A DNA stretch of 64,000 bases, from contig CM055098.1 in NCBI GenBank assembly GCA_029204225.1, forward strand, positions 15,142,533-15,206,532, written 5' to 3'. The translations under genes were made by a program, and so were the position numbers. Of the stretch, positions 1 to 13,586 are shown in pieces. The number at the start of each line of letters is the position of its first letter. Position 1 is the first letter of the stretch. The notes beneath the pieces are model-generated. The model saw nothing but the letters and a program-made list of their open reading frames with translations, did no database searches and was not told the DNA's origin. This DNA is from Diphasiastrum complanatum. Its lineage: Eukaryota > Streptophyta > Lycopodiopsida > Lycopodiales > Lycopodiaceae.

Positions 1-641
1 GAAAACTCCGGAATCAATTAGGAGTTACGTCGCCAGCCCTCGCCAATTGCGGGTAAATCCCTATTACGTGCCAATGCCGTGAAGAAATAAATGAAAAGAT
101 TTGGGATTCGCTATGGACAAGATCACCATCCATACATCCAATTGGCTAATCATCCATCAGCCTTACAACTGGACCATCTCAGTGTATTTCCATTGTGCCT
201 TACAAGCCTATCAACAAGAGTATGTCCACTCTTCAGATCCAACAGTGTGACAATCGGCAATGTTTGCTAAAGAAATAACTCTGTTGGCGTCAATGGCAAC
301 TTGATGGGACGATTTCCTCCCTCCTTTGACATTTGATCCAAATACGTCGATGGCCTCAGAGCAAATCAAAGATTAGTTGTCGTTTGCTCGTTTATATTTT
401 CGTGCGGCAATGATAGGAGGCCCTGGGAATCACGCTTCACATCATGGACAACCTCCAAGTGGATTGCCAGAGCCCACCGTTGTTTCCTGCCACACAATTT
501 GGATTTTAATACTGCACGTCTCGATTTTATGGAGAAGGTGCAGAATCATTTAATCAAGATTCGGTGCGAAGCCAATAAAAGTCCCCAATAACTGCATATT
601 GCAGGTGTCGTGGGACCGCCACCAGTTTGGGTGGAGGATAC
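1..641 (+). mobile_element. 3' internal part of an LTR retroelement (no intact ORF)
   Basis: This stretch lies directly upstream of an LTR that starts at 642 and is cut off by the window edge. It has no long open frame and I recognise no domain. A purine-rich run (GGGTGGAGGATA, about 630-641) sits where a polypurine tract should be just before the LTR. The simplest reading is the degraded 3' internal region of a plus-strand element of the same family as the minus-strand gypsy element at 6472-17146. The assignment rests on context, not on protein homology. Confidence 0.45.
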
Positions 642-1410
642 TGTTGGAGGGTTTGAAGATCTCAAGGCAACCCTAACCCTAGTTAATAAGTGAGAGGGAT
701 TTGGCACCATGCATGTGTAAGTCCAACTCGATGATCACATAGTTATCTGATTGATTAGTTAAAAGTTAATAAAAGGACTTTAGGCCTTTTTGCGGGACTT
801 TTAATGTCGCAGGGCCTAAATGTCAAGTTAGTGAATAAAGTTGGGTTTCCTTCCAATTTTAATGGTTCCCACACTTTTTAAAATTTGAATAAAAAGAGAG
901 ACAAGACTGGACCAATAGGATTCAGAGGCCAGGGTCCTCCTCTCTACTGTAAGAAGGGACCAACTCGAGTTGCTCCTCATGTTCATTTCCTCATTTCAAT
1001 AAAGCAGATTGGTTCTCTTCAAAAATGGATTGATGAATGTCCTTGCTCTCTATCACTTTTCCTCCATCTCTCATGCTTATTTGGATTTTGCTAATTATTG
1101 GATCTGAGTGTTATTGGGATTGTATGTTATTATACTTTTTATGAGAGAGAAAGGGAGAGAGAGAAAGAGTAAGCTATCTCTGTTGTGGATGTGTAGGGTT
1201 AAGGAATTGTAAGTGTTAAGGGATGTGTAGTGTTAAAGAGTAGGGTTAATAAATGTAGAGATAGATGTGAATCCTCCATTCATGTTGAAATCTGAACTAA
1301 ACTATCGCTCTCATGGGAACGAACCTACGCGTGACAACTAACTCCGTCTCTTTGATGCTAGATTGACTAGATCTTGGATTCAGGTTAGGCAAGGAAAGAA
1401 ACCCACTACA
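642..1410 (+). repeat. LTR of a Ty3/gypsy-type element (left copy)
   Basis: It begins TGTTGGAGGG and ends CCCACTACA. The whole block is matched in reverse complement by 16406-17146, which allows both ends to be placed. Near 944-953 it reads CTGTAAGAAG where the right copy has a clean TATA box on its coding strand, so this copy has probably lost its promoter. AATAAA occurs at about 1000. No primer-binding site follows position 1410 and no matching 5-bp target duplication is visible. It therefore looks like a 3' LTR whose element extends left of the window. Confidence 0.8.
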
Positions 1411-4087
<2,677 letters not shown>

Positions 4088-4110
4088 GTTGCACGCGTGC
4101 ACACACATAT

Positions 4111-4200
4111 AGCCATGTGCAAGACATATATTTGAAAGTTTATATGTTGAGAACTAGTTCTCAACATATAAACTTTTAAATATATGTCTTGCACATGGCT
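4111..4200. repeat. 90-bp near-perfect palindrome
   Basis: Two 45-nt arms (4111-4155 and 4156-4200) meet with no spacer at GAACT|AGTTC and differ at one position. It starts 25 bp after the TC microsatellite. An RNA copy would fold into a long hairpin. It could be a MITE-like element, a microRNA-type foldback, or the scar of a hairpin-repaired break. The sequence alone does not distinguish these. Confidence 0.9.
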
Positions 4201-4484
4201 TAACTTGAGCAATTACAAGTACATTCAATGATGTTAATATGAAAAAACTTGTTACCATCATGGAATTATAGTCCACAATAATTCCATGTAATGAAAGAGT
4301 GTGGAGTGTTATGATTGTAACTGGTCATTGTTTAAAAAATAAAGCTATAGACACTCTTTCAATCATATCATCTTAAACCTTTCGTTGTGTGTAGGACGTT
4401 TGGATGCTTGCATGAAAGAGTCTGATCTCTTTACCTTTTTCCTTGATCATTGGACATTTTGCTGAGAGGGGAAATGCGAGTTGA

Positions 4485-4742
4485 TCTATCAATGGCACCA
4501 ATTTTGTTGCAGCCTGGAAACCTACTTGTTTTCCCAGTGAAGGCCGCAGGTGGAGGTGCCAAATGACAAATGCTGTAACGCGTTTTGGAATCGCTGATTG
4601 GCAGTGTGGGCTGTTAGCTGATGCTTTGAACTTGGAGGTCGCTGGATGGATCAATGGAAAGCTTGTTTCTGAGGCCGCGTTGGAGCAGGATATTATATCG
4701 ATTTCTTGTGACAACAATGAGGCAGATTTGGGTGGCTGCTAA
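4485..4742 (+). CDS. Unidentified open frame, 85 codons, no start codon needed
   Basis: The frame is open from after a TGA at 4482 to a TAA at 4740. Its composition is protein-like (Trp-, Cys- and Leu-rich, then an acidic end) rather than low complexity. A possible splice acceptor, TTTTGTTGCAG, ends at about 4511, so this could be a relic exon or a gene fragment carried by a transposon. I do not recognise the family. A chance frame in non-coding DNA is the main alternative. Confidence 0.25.
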   Translation, partial: SINGTNFVAAWKPTCFPSEGRRWRCQMTNAVTRFGIADWQCGLLADALNLEVAGWINGKLVSEAALEQDIISISCDNNEADLGGC

Positions 4743-4835
4743 CTCCCGATGGAAAGCCATAATTGATCTTTGGGCTTATAATGGACAGGTGGCAGATTTT
4801 AATTGGATCTGGCCACAAATGTTTAAACTCATATT

Positions 4836-4867
4836 AGTTTGGGCCTTTCAATAGAAAGGCCCAAACT
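4836..4867. repeat. Perfect 13-bp hairpin
   Basis: Arms AGTTTGGGCCTTT and AAAGGCCCAAACT are separated by a 6-nt loop (CAATAG). It lies just after the unidentified open frame and could be a terminator-like or transposon-end structure. Confidence 0.85.
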
Positions 4868-4934
4868 TCAATTATGCCCATTAGCAGGCTTGAGCAGACT
4901 GCTACCTAGTAGCAGACAGGCTACCTAGTAGCAG

Positions 4935-4984
4935 GCAGCCTTCAATGCACCTCGCTGCAGGGCGGCTCGGTGCATGAAGGCTGC
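4935..4984. repeat. Second hairpin, 16-17-bp arms
   Basis: Arm 4935-4951 pairs with 4969-4984 with one bulged base, around a GC-rich 17-nt loop. Immediately upstream is a direct repeat of the motif CTACCTAGTAGCAG (about 4900-4934). Confidence 0.8.
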
Positions 4985-6471
4985 ATGCTACAGCCGGTAG
5001 CGGGCCTGCTCACGCCCACTACCTAGTCCATAGAATGGCTCAACTGCAATGGAGGGCAAAACCATGGCTAATGTAGAAGTCGTGGCCTCTTGTTTTCTTT
5101 TGCCCTTTGTGTGAAGCAAACCCTTTTTAGGGTTAGCATGGCTTTGTGGCATGTGTATGCCTTTTGCTAATGTTTTTTCCTTGACTTATGAAGACTTTGC
5201 ATGGGTCTTTTTGGAAAAGAATTTTTTGGTAGTTGCATGGCTGTATGAGTGGTTACATAATTGACAAATATGTGGCCCAGAGTTTCTTGAACCTCAGAGC
5301 CATTATGTCTGCAGTCGAAGTGTGATGGTTTCAAAAAGGAGATTTTTGAGGGAATTTGCCTAAATTAACAATTGAGGATAAAGTTATCAATTCTACAAAC
5401 CATAACCAAGAATGTTGTGAAGAAATAATGTCTTGCTATCCTAATAGATAATCTATGAGCTTGGTTTAGAGATTTAGGATTGACGACAAGTTATTGGTTC
5501 TTCATGGGATTTGTTTCCCAGACCGGTACCTGGTTCGACAAAATTTGATTTTTTTTCTGGTATTGTGCTAGTTAATGTTTTAACTTTGGAGTATGTATAC
5601 TTCCTGGAATTAAAGTTAAAGGATTTTTTTTCATAATCCATATATTTTTTCTTTTTGACCTCGAAAACAGTAATGGTTTTATTATTGCATTCTCAATGAT
5701 TTCAGTCATTAAGATTGGGCAAGCCAAAGCTTTTAGTAAGATGTGTGTTAAAGTTGAAATTCAATTCAATTAATGAAGCAAGTGTTGTTATTATATGGAC
5801 ATAATTCTTTATTCGATTCAAGGATTTTTGTCGAATACAGTAAAAGAAATATCGGAATCCAAATTTTGGATTTTCCATTTATATACTTTCGTTAGTTGCA
5901 TCGAAATTAGTCGACTTTAATGGAATAATGATTTCATATTGTGTAACTAGCTAGGGATTAACAACTTGTTATCAATCAATCATTTTTGTAATTTAGAATT
6001 TATGTAGTAAAAGTAATAGAAGATCGGTCCACAAAAAATACATAGATATACAGTGACAGAGAGCATAAGGCCTATTGGATTATTATCCTTATAATCCAGT
6101 CTTTAATCTATATCCATTCATCTAACCAGTTTCTATAGTTTTACTCACATTATTACATAGTCTACAAAAATACACAAGAATGGTTAACAATCGGGTTCGA
6201 CAACAACAAAGACTATAGAAGGGGGTCAAATTATTGAATGTTAACAGAACATGTTAACACTTGTTTTGAAGCTAACTACTTGTTCTAATCATTGCTAGCA
6301 AATAATTACCATGTAACCTAATTGAATAAGTGCCAGCGCAATATGACTAAGTGCCAATTTCAATCTACAGCTCATTATGGCTAAGTACCAACTGTCATTT
6401 TGGATAAGCCTATTTGTGTTGTGGGTATTTCCTATACATAAATAAATAAGTGGGTCCCACCACTTAAAGTA
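4985..6471. other. No gene recognised
   Basis: AT-rich DNA without a convincing ORF. The 3' LTR of the gypsy element to the right would be expected in or near this interval, in the orientation that starts TGTAGTGGG on the plus strand. I could not find it. Confidence 0.4.
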
Positions 6472-6825
6472 CTATTGGCCAAGCCTTACCTTGTGGGCCC
6501 CGCCACAGTGCATTGTACAGTTAGAATAATAAAGTGTGAGGGCACTGGCGTCCTGCGTGTGTAAGCCCAATCCAATGAGCACGCAAAATGGTTTGCTGAC
6601 TGGCATACCAACAGTAGCTTCATGGATATGCCCGAATCCTATTCCAGGGGATTGGGGTTCAAAGGGTGTTGGGCTATGGGGCATTTCAAAGATTTCGGTG
6701 GCCCCAAGAAGGTCGGAATCATCGAACATATCCATGAAGAATTGTGTGTTGGGTGAGGTTGCTTCGGTGTGCGAGGGTGAGGCGGCCTGGGTAGCTGTGA
6801 TGGGAATGGTAGGCCCAATGGTCAC
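6472..6825 (-). pseudogene. Possible continuation of the third ORF
   Basis: A 117-codon frame, Pro/Ser/Thr-rich with an acidic patch (MDMFDDSDLLGATE), lies downstream of the 7018-7848 frame on the same strand. The two may be one frameshifted gene. A plus-strand frame overlaps it (6536-7006) but has no better claim. No family is recognised. Confidence 0.3.
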
Positions 6826-7017
6826 AAACTATCCTTGTATGGGAGCAGAGGCGAGGGAAGCATCAAAGGCGAGGGGAATGGGAAGTTCAGTGCGAACAAC
6901 AGCAGGGTGTGGAAGCGCAGCTGACGAGGTATGCCTAGTACGTCGTCGTGACGCGGAAGGCGAGTCAGGAATTATGATCTCGCTGCATGGACAACGACGA
7001 CTATGAGAACTGGAGGC

Positions 7018-7848
7018 CTAGTGAGATGACTTGGCCGGTGCTTCTTCGTAAACCGAAAGCACAGAATCTAGGTGGAAGCCATGGATTCTATTTTTTAAGT
7101 GAGAAGCGGCTAAAAGAGACAATAAAGAGCCGACAACAAACTGCTGCTTAGTATTGGCCTTAATAGCTCGTTTGAGCTCACCAGAAACAGTCTTGAACCA
7201 ATTATATGGTTCAAGAGGGGCTTTGGCTAACTTGGTGTGGGACTCCATTATCCTACGGAGGATCTGTGATGTGATGCGGTCTTTCTTGAGGTTGCCAACC
7301 ATCAGGAAATGATTCAATAACTGGGCAGCGGCATGGATGGAAGGCTCAGTGATGGCTTCCAGAAGATAGCCATCATTAGTCCAATGCAGATCATTGGTGA
7401 TGTCAATGTATGGCTTGATGGCCTGTTTGGCGTGCTTGTAATTGGGTGAGGCTTGCATACCGGATGAGATTCCTATAGCTGCAAGTGCGGCCTCAGTGAC
7501 GCGCACCTTGTGTGTGGCTCCTTGGAAGGTGATGTAAAACTTGGATTTCTCTTCCTTCCACGTACTGAAGGCAAGAGTGATGAAATCCATATTGATGCAT
7601 CCCGAAAAAGGCTCTCTCATGAATATACCCATTGCAATAAGTAGAGGCTCCACAAGGGTCATCCATTTAGTGACTATGCTTGTGCTAGGAAGAATCATGA
7701 TGTCCGTTGCAGATGGGACATCACGATGGATAGTATAGCGCGGAGACTGGGACGTATCGGTAGAAGACATGATGATCAGAAAGGAATTATAACCGCGTGA
7801 GAGTGTATCAAAAGGCAGTGTAGGAAATTTGGAAGGCTTTGGTCGCAA
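7018..7848 (-). CDS. Third ORF of the gypsy element (position of env/aORF), unknown function
   Basis: A 276-codon uninterrupted frame lies 675 bp beyond the end of integrase, where Athila/Tat-type plant elements carry an additional or envelope-like ORF. The product looks globular and partly helical (for example KRAIKANTKQQFVVGSLLSL). I see no signal peptide or clear transmembrane helix, so an envelope role is not supported. An alternative start is the internal Met about 25 residues in (MSSTDTSQSP). It is far better preserved than the gag and pol frames beside it. It could also be a captured host gene fragment. Confidence 0.5.
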   Translation of the reverse strand: MRPKPSKFPTLPFDTLSRGYNSFLIIMSSTDTSQSPRYTIHRDVPSATDIMILPSTSIVTKWMTLVEPLLIAMGIFMREPFSGCINMDFITLAFSTWKEEKSKFYITFQGATHKVRVTEAALAAIGISSGMQASPNYKHAKQAIKPYIDITNDLHWTNDGYLLEAITEPSIHAAAQLLNHFLMVGNLKKDRITSQILRRIMESHTKLAKAPLEPYNWFKTVSGELKRAIKANTKQQFVVGSLLSLLAASHLKNRIHGFHLDSVLSVYEEAPAKSSH

Positions 7849-8523
7849 GAAAAATTCGTAAGAGCTTCGCTAGCACAAGTGAGGAATGAATCGAATTCAA
7901 CCAACTTATAGGTGAATTTGGTGGGTCCATTACACTGAATAGTAGTTGGGCTGATCAGTTCTAAACAAAAATTTGCAGGCATGTACAGTACTGTAAAAAG
8001 AGGCTATAAAAATATCGGCAAAGGTTTCTAGGGATCTGAACCTATCAGGCGAACGTTTTCCAGGGCTGGCGAAGGATAAACCTTCGCCCAGGAGGGTCCT
8101 TTGCCCAGGTACTGTCATAAATGCATTTTTTCACAATCTGAACCTATGGACAATCTAATTTTGTCATTTTAAGATCATCTAGCAGGTCGGCGCAAGTTCA
8201 TAATGACGTTATGATGCTCGGCGAAGGTTCCCAAAATGGCATATCACTGAACATTTGCCTGACTCAAAAATTAAATTTTCTCTTGTCAAAAACCTTCGCC
8301 CACCTCAATTTAGATAAATCAAGGGTGGATGTACAGTCTGAGAGCTCAACGAAGGTTTCTGATACTGTACGGGCCAAATCTGCCCAAAACAGAAGTTTCC
8401 TACGTCATTTTCCATAAAAATATTGTGCTTCCTTTTTCTTATGTTGATGACTTCCTGACTTTTGCTCATCAGTCTTTCCTTATTTTATTTTTTTAATTGT
8501 CTTTTTCCCAAAAAAAAAAAAAG
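7849..8523 (-). other. Spacer between third ORF and integrase with GCGAAGGTT-type motifs
   Basis: Non-coding. It contains about six copies or near-copies, in both orientations, of a short motif (G)GCGAAGGTT / AACCTTCGCC at about 8018, 8049, 8074, 8083, 8220, 8288 and 8350. The same motif recurs in the 5' leader at 15430-16075. Confidence 0.6.
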
Positions 8524-9103
8524 TCAGCAAATTAAATACTGAACTGGCGGAGCAGGTTGCCGAAACTTGCGTAATCGGCTGCCATTTATCGGAGTATCAA
8601 ATCGTTTTCCATCCAAGTGCTCAAGAATTACTACGCCATAGTTCAAGATTTCCTTCACTTTATACGGGCCTTCCCCAGTAAACTTCAACCTACCCTTGAT
8701 CAGCTTGGTTTTGTACATCAATGCAAGATCTCTTGCTTCCAGATCTTTCTTGTGCAATCGCCGATCATTCCATGTCTTGCGAAGGGCTTTCTCTGCTGCT
8801 AAGGCATGAACTGCCATCAATCGGGTTTCACATAATTTGTGCAATGTGTCGTGACGAAGTTGTAAAGACTGATCATCATTTAATCGTTCCGTTGCTGCTA
8901 TGTGTAAAGATGGGATTGAAAATTCAATTGGCATAATAGCATCTTGACCATAAACCAGTTGAAAAGGTGTTTGATTTGTACTATTTTTGTAAGCAGTTCT
9001 GAATGCCCATAATGCTGCATACAGTTTATGTTCCCAATCAGAGCGCCTCGTTTCAACTGTCTTTGTTATAATGGTGCAGAGAATCTTATTGGAAGATTCA
9101 GCT
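8524..9103 (-). pseudogene. Gypsy integrase, catalytic C-terminal half and tail
   Basis: This is the 3' end of pol. The frame at 8524-9321 runs from the catalytic core to a basic C-terminal tail ending FRQPAPPVQYLIC. It contains the core motif SDWGTHF, where active copies usually have SDRGTHF (the second catalytic Asp is retained), followed by the YHPRGNGQAES helix bearing the third catalytic acidic position. The last domain has the LIKGRLKFTGEGPYKV motif of gypsy integrase tails. No chromodomain follows. The upstream part of this frame belongs to the duplicated block described separately. Confidence 0.85.
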
Positions 9104-9733
9104 TGGCCATTCCCTCTGGGATGATAGGGAGTACTAAATCTGTGTATAAAAAAAAAATCTTTCAGTAAACACTTTATTGTTTGATTAACAAAGTGTGTAC
9201 CCCAATCACTGACAATTTTGATTGGACATCCGAATCTGATTATAATATTTTCATATAGAAACTTGGCCGTAGATTTTGCATCAGCCACTTTGACAGCTTT
9301 GGCTTCAACCCACTTGGTCATATAATCAGTTGCGACGATAATGTATCGGGCCTGAGATCCTTGAGCAGCGGGATGAACAGGACCAACATAATTCAGTCCC
9401 GATTTTTCAAACTGTGCTTGCGATAAAACTGGATGTAAGGGTTCATAATTCTGTCGAGTAGGCCGTCGTGCTCGCTGACAGACATCACATGTCTGAATAA
9501 AATTTTATGTGTCCTTATGAAGCATAGGCCACCAACAACCGGATTGCAAAAGTTTGCGAACACCCATGCCATCATGTGAAAACATGATTAGATCTGGTAC
9601 TTCATGCGATAAAGCACATCTTCATAAAATATTATCTGATCCACGACGATACAATTGTCTTGCAACTAGTTGATAAGGTTGAGTCTTATGAATCAATTGT
9701 CTTTTTTGTACTTTTGTCAAAGAGTCATTCGGT
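9104..9733 (-). repeat. Tandem duplication copy A (RNase H/integrase segment)
   Basis: About 630 bp that match 9734-10393 throughout. It covers the end of the RNase H-integrase linker, the integrase zinc domain and the start of the catalytic core. The junction is marked by the shared string GGTTGGCCATTCCCTCTGG at about 9731. Copy A lacks about 27-30 bp that copy B has near 10186-10215, and has diverged by scattered substitutions. Confidence 0.9.
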
Positions 9734-10393
9734 TGGCCATTCCCTCTGGAATAGTAGGGAGTTCTAAATCTGTGTATAACAAAAAAAATCTTCCAGTAAA
9801 CACTTTATTGTTTGATTAACAAAGTGTGTACCCCGGTCACTGACAATCTCGATCGGGCATCCAAATCTGATTATAATATTTTCATATAGAAACTTGGCCG
9901 TAGATTTCGCATCAGCAACTTTGACAGCTTTGGCTTCAACCCACTTGGTCATATAATCAGTTGCGACGATAATGTATCGGGCTTGAGATCCTTGCGCGGC
10001 AGGGTGAATAGGTCCAACATAATCCAGTCCCCATTTTTCAAACGGTGCTTGCGATAAAACCGGATGCAAGAGTCCATAGTTCTGTCGAGTAGGTCGTCGT
10101 GCTCGCTGGCAAACATCACATGTCTGAATAAAATTTTTTGTGTCCTTGTGAAACGTAGGCCACCAACAACCTGATTGTAAAAGTTTGCGAACAGTAATAT
10201 CTGTAGAGAAGTGTCCTCCACCCATGCCATCATGTGAAAACATGATTAAATCTGGTACTTCATGCAGTAAAACACACAATCGTAAAATATTATCTGATCC
10301 ACGACGATATAATTATCCTGCAATTGATTGATAAGGTTGAGCCTTATGAATCAATTGTCTCTTCTGTACTTTTGTCAGAGAGTCATTCGGTTG
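9734..10393 (-). repeat. Tandem duplication copy B, with integrase zinc domain and core start
   Basis: The frame at 9764-10279 reads the integrase zinc-binding domain (H...H, then CDVCQRA), followed by GLDYVGPIHP and the first catalytic Asp in the ATDYMTKW segment. It ends with SDRGTHFVNQ, the second catalytic Asp. The frame then breaks where copy A begins. The duplication puts a partial second integrase in front of the intact C-terminal half, so the polyprotein cannot be read through. Confidence 0.88.
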
Positions 10394-11713
10394 TCCTAGC
10401 ATTAGGTACTCAACAATATCTGTCGCCCACTTAGGTACTGCTTCAACATAGAACAACGTAGCATCTGGCAGTTCATCATCCACTTCAGTATTAATTGGTG
10501 CGGATTCAATTCGTGAAATGTGATCGGCTAGATAATGTTGCTTCCCCTTTCTGACCACAATTCGAAAGTCAAATTTAGTGAATAATAATAACCATCTTGC
10601 AATACGTCCAGTATTACACGTCTTATTTACCAAGTAAAGTAATAGTCGATGATCCGTATAAAATACAAAGTGCGTTTCCATGAGATAGTGACGAAATTTC
10701 CGAACAGAAAAAATCATGGCTAGCGCTTCAGGTTCTGTTGTTGAATGATTCTTCTCTGGATCTGTAAGTTGTCTGCTTGCAAATCATATAGGATAATCCT
10801 TCTTATAGTCACCTGGCTGCATCAAAACTGGTCCAATGGCGTATTTTGAGGCATCCGTATGAACATGAAACTCTAATGTCCAATCTGGAGAACGCAGTAT
10901 TGGTGTTGAAGATAATGCTTTTTTTAACTTTTCAAAGGCTTCTAACGCCTCTACTGTCCAAATAGGAACAATAGTTAATTTGTATATAGGTCGTGCTAAA
11001 TCCGCAAAGAAGATAATAAAAATTTGATAGTAGTTCGCATGACCCATAGACACATAAACTCCTCGAATTGTTGCTGGCGGTGGCAATTCCACAATAACTT
11101 TGATCTTAGAATAATCGGTGGCAATATCATGTCTTGATATCACATGTCCAAGCACTACTCCGTGAGAAACCCATATCTGGCGTTTTTCTAGATTTAGAGA
11201 AATCTGATATTTGCAGCATCTTTCAAAGACTTTCTCCAATCGATCCAGGTGGTCTGTATCTATACTATAAACTCCCAAGTCGTCCAAGTAAATTTCAAAA
11301 AAATTCTACAGATAATCTTTAAAAGCAAAGTGCATTACTCTTTGGAATGAACTTGGTGTATTACAGAGTCCAAACGACATTACTTTGTAAGCATAGGTGC
11401 CCCATTCTGTTGCAAAAGCAGTTTTGTGGCGATCGGTAGGTGCAATCTTAACCTGGTTGTAACCACTAAATCCATCCAGGAAACTATAAGCTTCTGCTCC
11501 AGCAAGGCGATCCAAAATGCTTTCAGTAAAAGGTAACGGAAAGTGATCCTTCCGTGTCACTTTATTCAATGCTTTGAAATTCACACAGATTCGCAATTTT
11601 CCATTTTTCTTAGGAACAATGACAATCGATGAAATCCATTCGGTATGCTCGATCTCATAAATGAAATCGGCGTCAAGCAATCTCTGAAGTTCTTTCTTTA
11701 TCAGATCTGCCAC
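10313..11713 (-). pseudogene. Gypsy reverse transcriptase and RNase H
   Basis: RT begins in the 11306-11713 frame with LRICVNFKALN, RKDHFPLPF and FLDGFSGYNQ (first catalytic Asp), and ends FGLCNTPSSFQRVM. A stop separates this from 10784-11287, which begins with the catalytic box as DDLGVYS and then gives the thumb/connection. RNase H follows (FHVHTDASKYAIG with its first Asp, then the LVNKTCNTGRIARW region) and ends in DHISRI. In-frame stops near 11305 and 10783 show the copy is dead. Function in a live element: minus- and plus-strand cDNA synthesis in the virus-like particle. Confidence 0.9.
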
Positions 11714-11764
11714 ATTAGGATTACAGTGATAGACCTTTGTAACCTTTGGTACTGCATCAAGTAC

Positions 11765-13200
11765 TTAAGGTATGGTATGTTCAATGACTGATGTCGGAAT
11801 ACCCTTCAAATCTTGATAAGTCCATGCAAAACAATCTTGATATTTAATAAGTAGCAAACGGAGTGCTTGATACTGTTCAGGAGTAAGTTGTGATCCCACT
11901 TGTACAATCTTTTTTGGTTCTCCTGGTTCGGCAAGATTCATTGGCTGCGTCCTAGCTGGGCCATCGTAAACCTCTTTAGATTCCAGCATGTGTTCTTCAG
12001 GTTCACGATGTGCTTTAAGTAACATGATAACCACATCATCCAGTGTATAGCGTTTAAAATGCTCTGGCATATCATGCTGGACTACATTTGCTTGTTCTTT
12101 TTCGAAAAAGACTTGTCTTGGATCTTCGTTTAGTCTTCTTAGCAAGAATTGATCGTGGAGGTGATGACTTTCAGGATGATAAATATTTCTTCTCAGGTGA
12201 AGACTTCCTAGACGATGATGTCTTGCTGGAGATCTGACTTGAAGAATTATTCTTGAATTTTCCTTTGCCTTTATCCAATAGAGGTGGCACTTCCTTAAAA
12301 TCAATCTTTTGAGGGAGATTTTCCCATTTCGGGACCGTATTATAATGTTGCTTTGCTTGTTTCTTCGTCATCAAACCTGTCATCCTGTCTCCCTTCAATA
12401 TAACTGCTTTGGGTGATTTGATTGTTGGTTCATCAGGAACATTACGCACTCCAAATCTGGTCGGATCCATATGATGTAGAATCTATTCATCCGTAAGTTC
12501 TGCATTGCCATCATAAGTTAAGGCATGGCTCATTGGTATGAGATCATCCTCAATTGGATCTGGTGTAGGTTTCGTTGATATCCAGGCTACATTCAGCACA
12601 TTTAGTGGAAACGTGATTGGCGTATCCAAAGTTCGATCTAACAAGGAAATCTCGTTCATTTCTGATTGAATATCTTGTTGACACATATATCCTGTTGTAC
12701 AATCAATTGTTGCAAGAGCTTTGTTCCAATTGACAGTATCCGTTTGAGAATCGTAATGAACTCCCAGTTTTTTCTCTGATCGATCACAAGTGTGATCCGT
12801 TGTTGATGAATCGTCATCCGCTTTTTGAACCACTGGCTTGGTAGTCCAAGTCGTAGGATCAATTTTAACTGCACGTTCATGATTTTCAAAAGTTATTTTG
12901 CTGGTACCCCAGTTATGAATTACTTGCACAACTTGTAACCATGGACGTCCTAAGAGAACTCGGTAGACATTTGGTGCTTTTGGTAAGTCCATCACGACGA
13001 ATGTAATGACGAACTGTACTTCTGAAATCCTGGCAGGTATATCTTCCACCATTCCTCGTGGACGAACCGTCGTTTGGTCAGCTAGCTTAATAGCAAAAGT
13101 AGCAGGCTTAATCTTTGTAAGGCCCCATTCATAGCTTTGTAGAAATCAGGTTAACTCCTGAACCGTCGTCTATCACGGCTGCTTCTTCAGAAAATTGTCT
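11765..13200 (-). pseudogene. Gypsy protease and PR-RT linker
   Basis: A retropepsin active site, DDGSG followed by VN, is encoded at about 13149-13174. Downstream the frame at 12483-13052 carries the conserved LLGRPWLQ motif of plant gypsy proteases. The linker (12171-12470 and 11765-12304) is lysine/serine-rich and leads into the RT N-terminal segment (PEQYQALRLLLIKYQDCFAWTY, read in parts). The frames are out of register with one another, so at least three frameshifts or stops have accumulated. The protease would mature Gag and Pol. Confidence 0.82.
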
Positions 13201-13586
13201 GTTGTATCGGCAGAGTGATATTCTTTTGTTCACTTTCCCAAGCTGCTCCAACATGGAGTACATCGTTAGATTCTTCAAATCCAACACAAAACAGAGGCTC
13301 ATGATGGTCTTCTGATTCTTCTTGAGATAACTTTTGCGCTAAGACTTCTTTTGCTTTTGGCACCAACTTTAGGATCTCTCACAATGAAATATTGATCTTG
13401 CTAGACAAAACATTCATGAGTAATTATGTATGCGGTGCTTCCGATTCAGTCATCTTGAAGGGTTCTTCGTGATGATGTAATTAATCATTCATATCCGTAC
13501 GTAAAATTCTTGGAGGTTGCAATGGTGAAGACCAAACTTCCGCTGTTACTTTAGCAGCTTCAAGTTCCTCTTCTTCTTGCAGATGT

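Noticed and set aside
6536-7006. 156-codon plus-strand ORF
   Set aside because: Overlaps the minus-strand third ORF region of the gypsy element, with no recognisable domain; probably a shadow frame.
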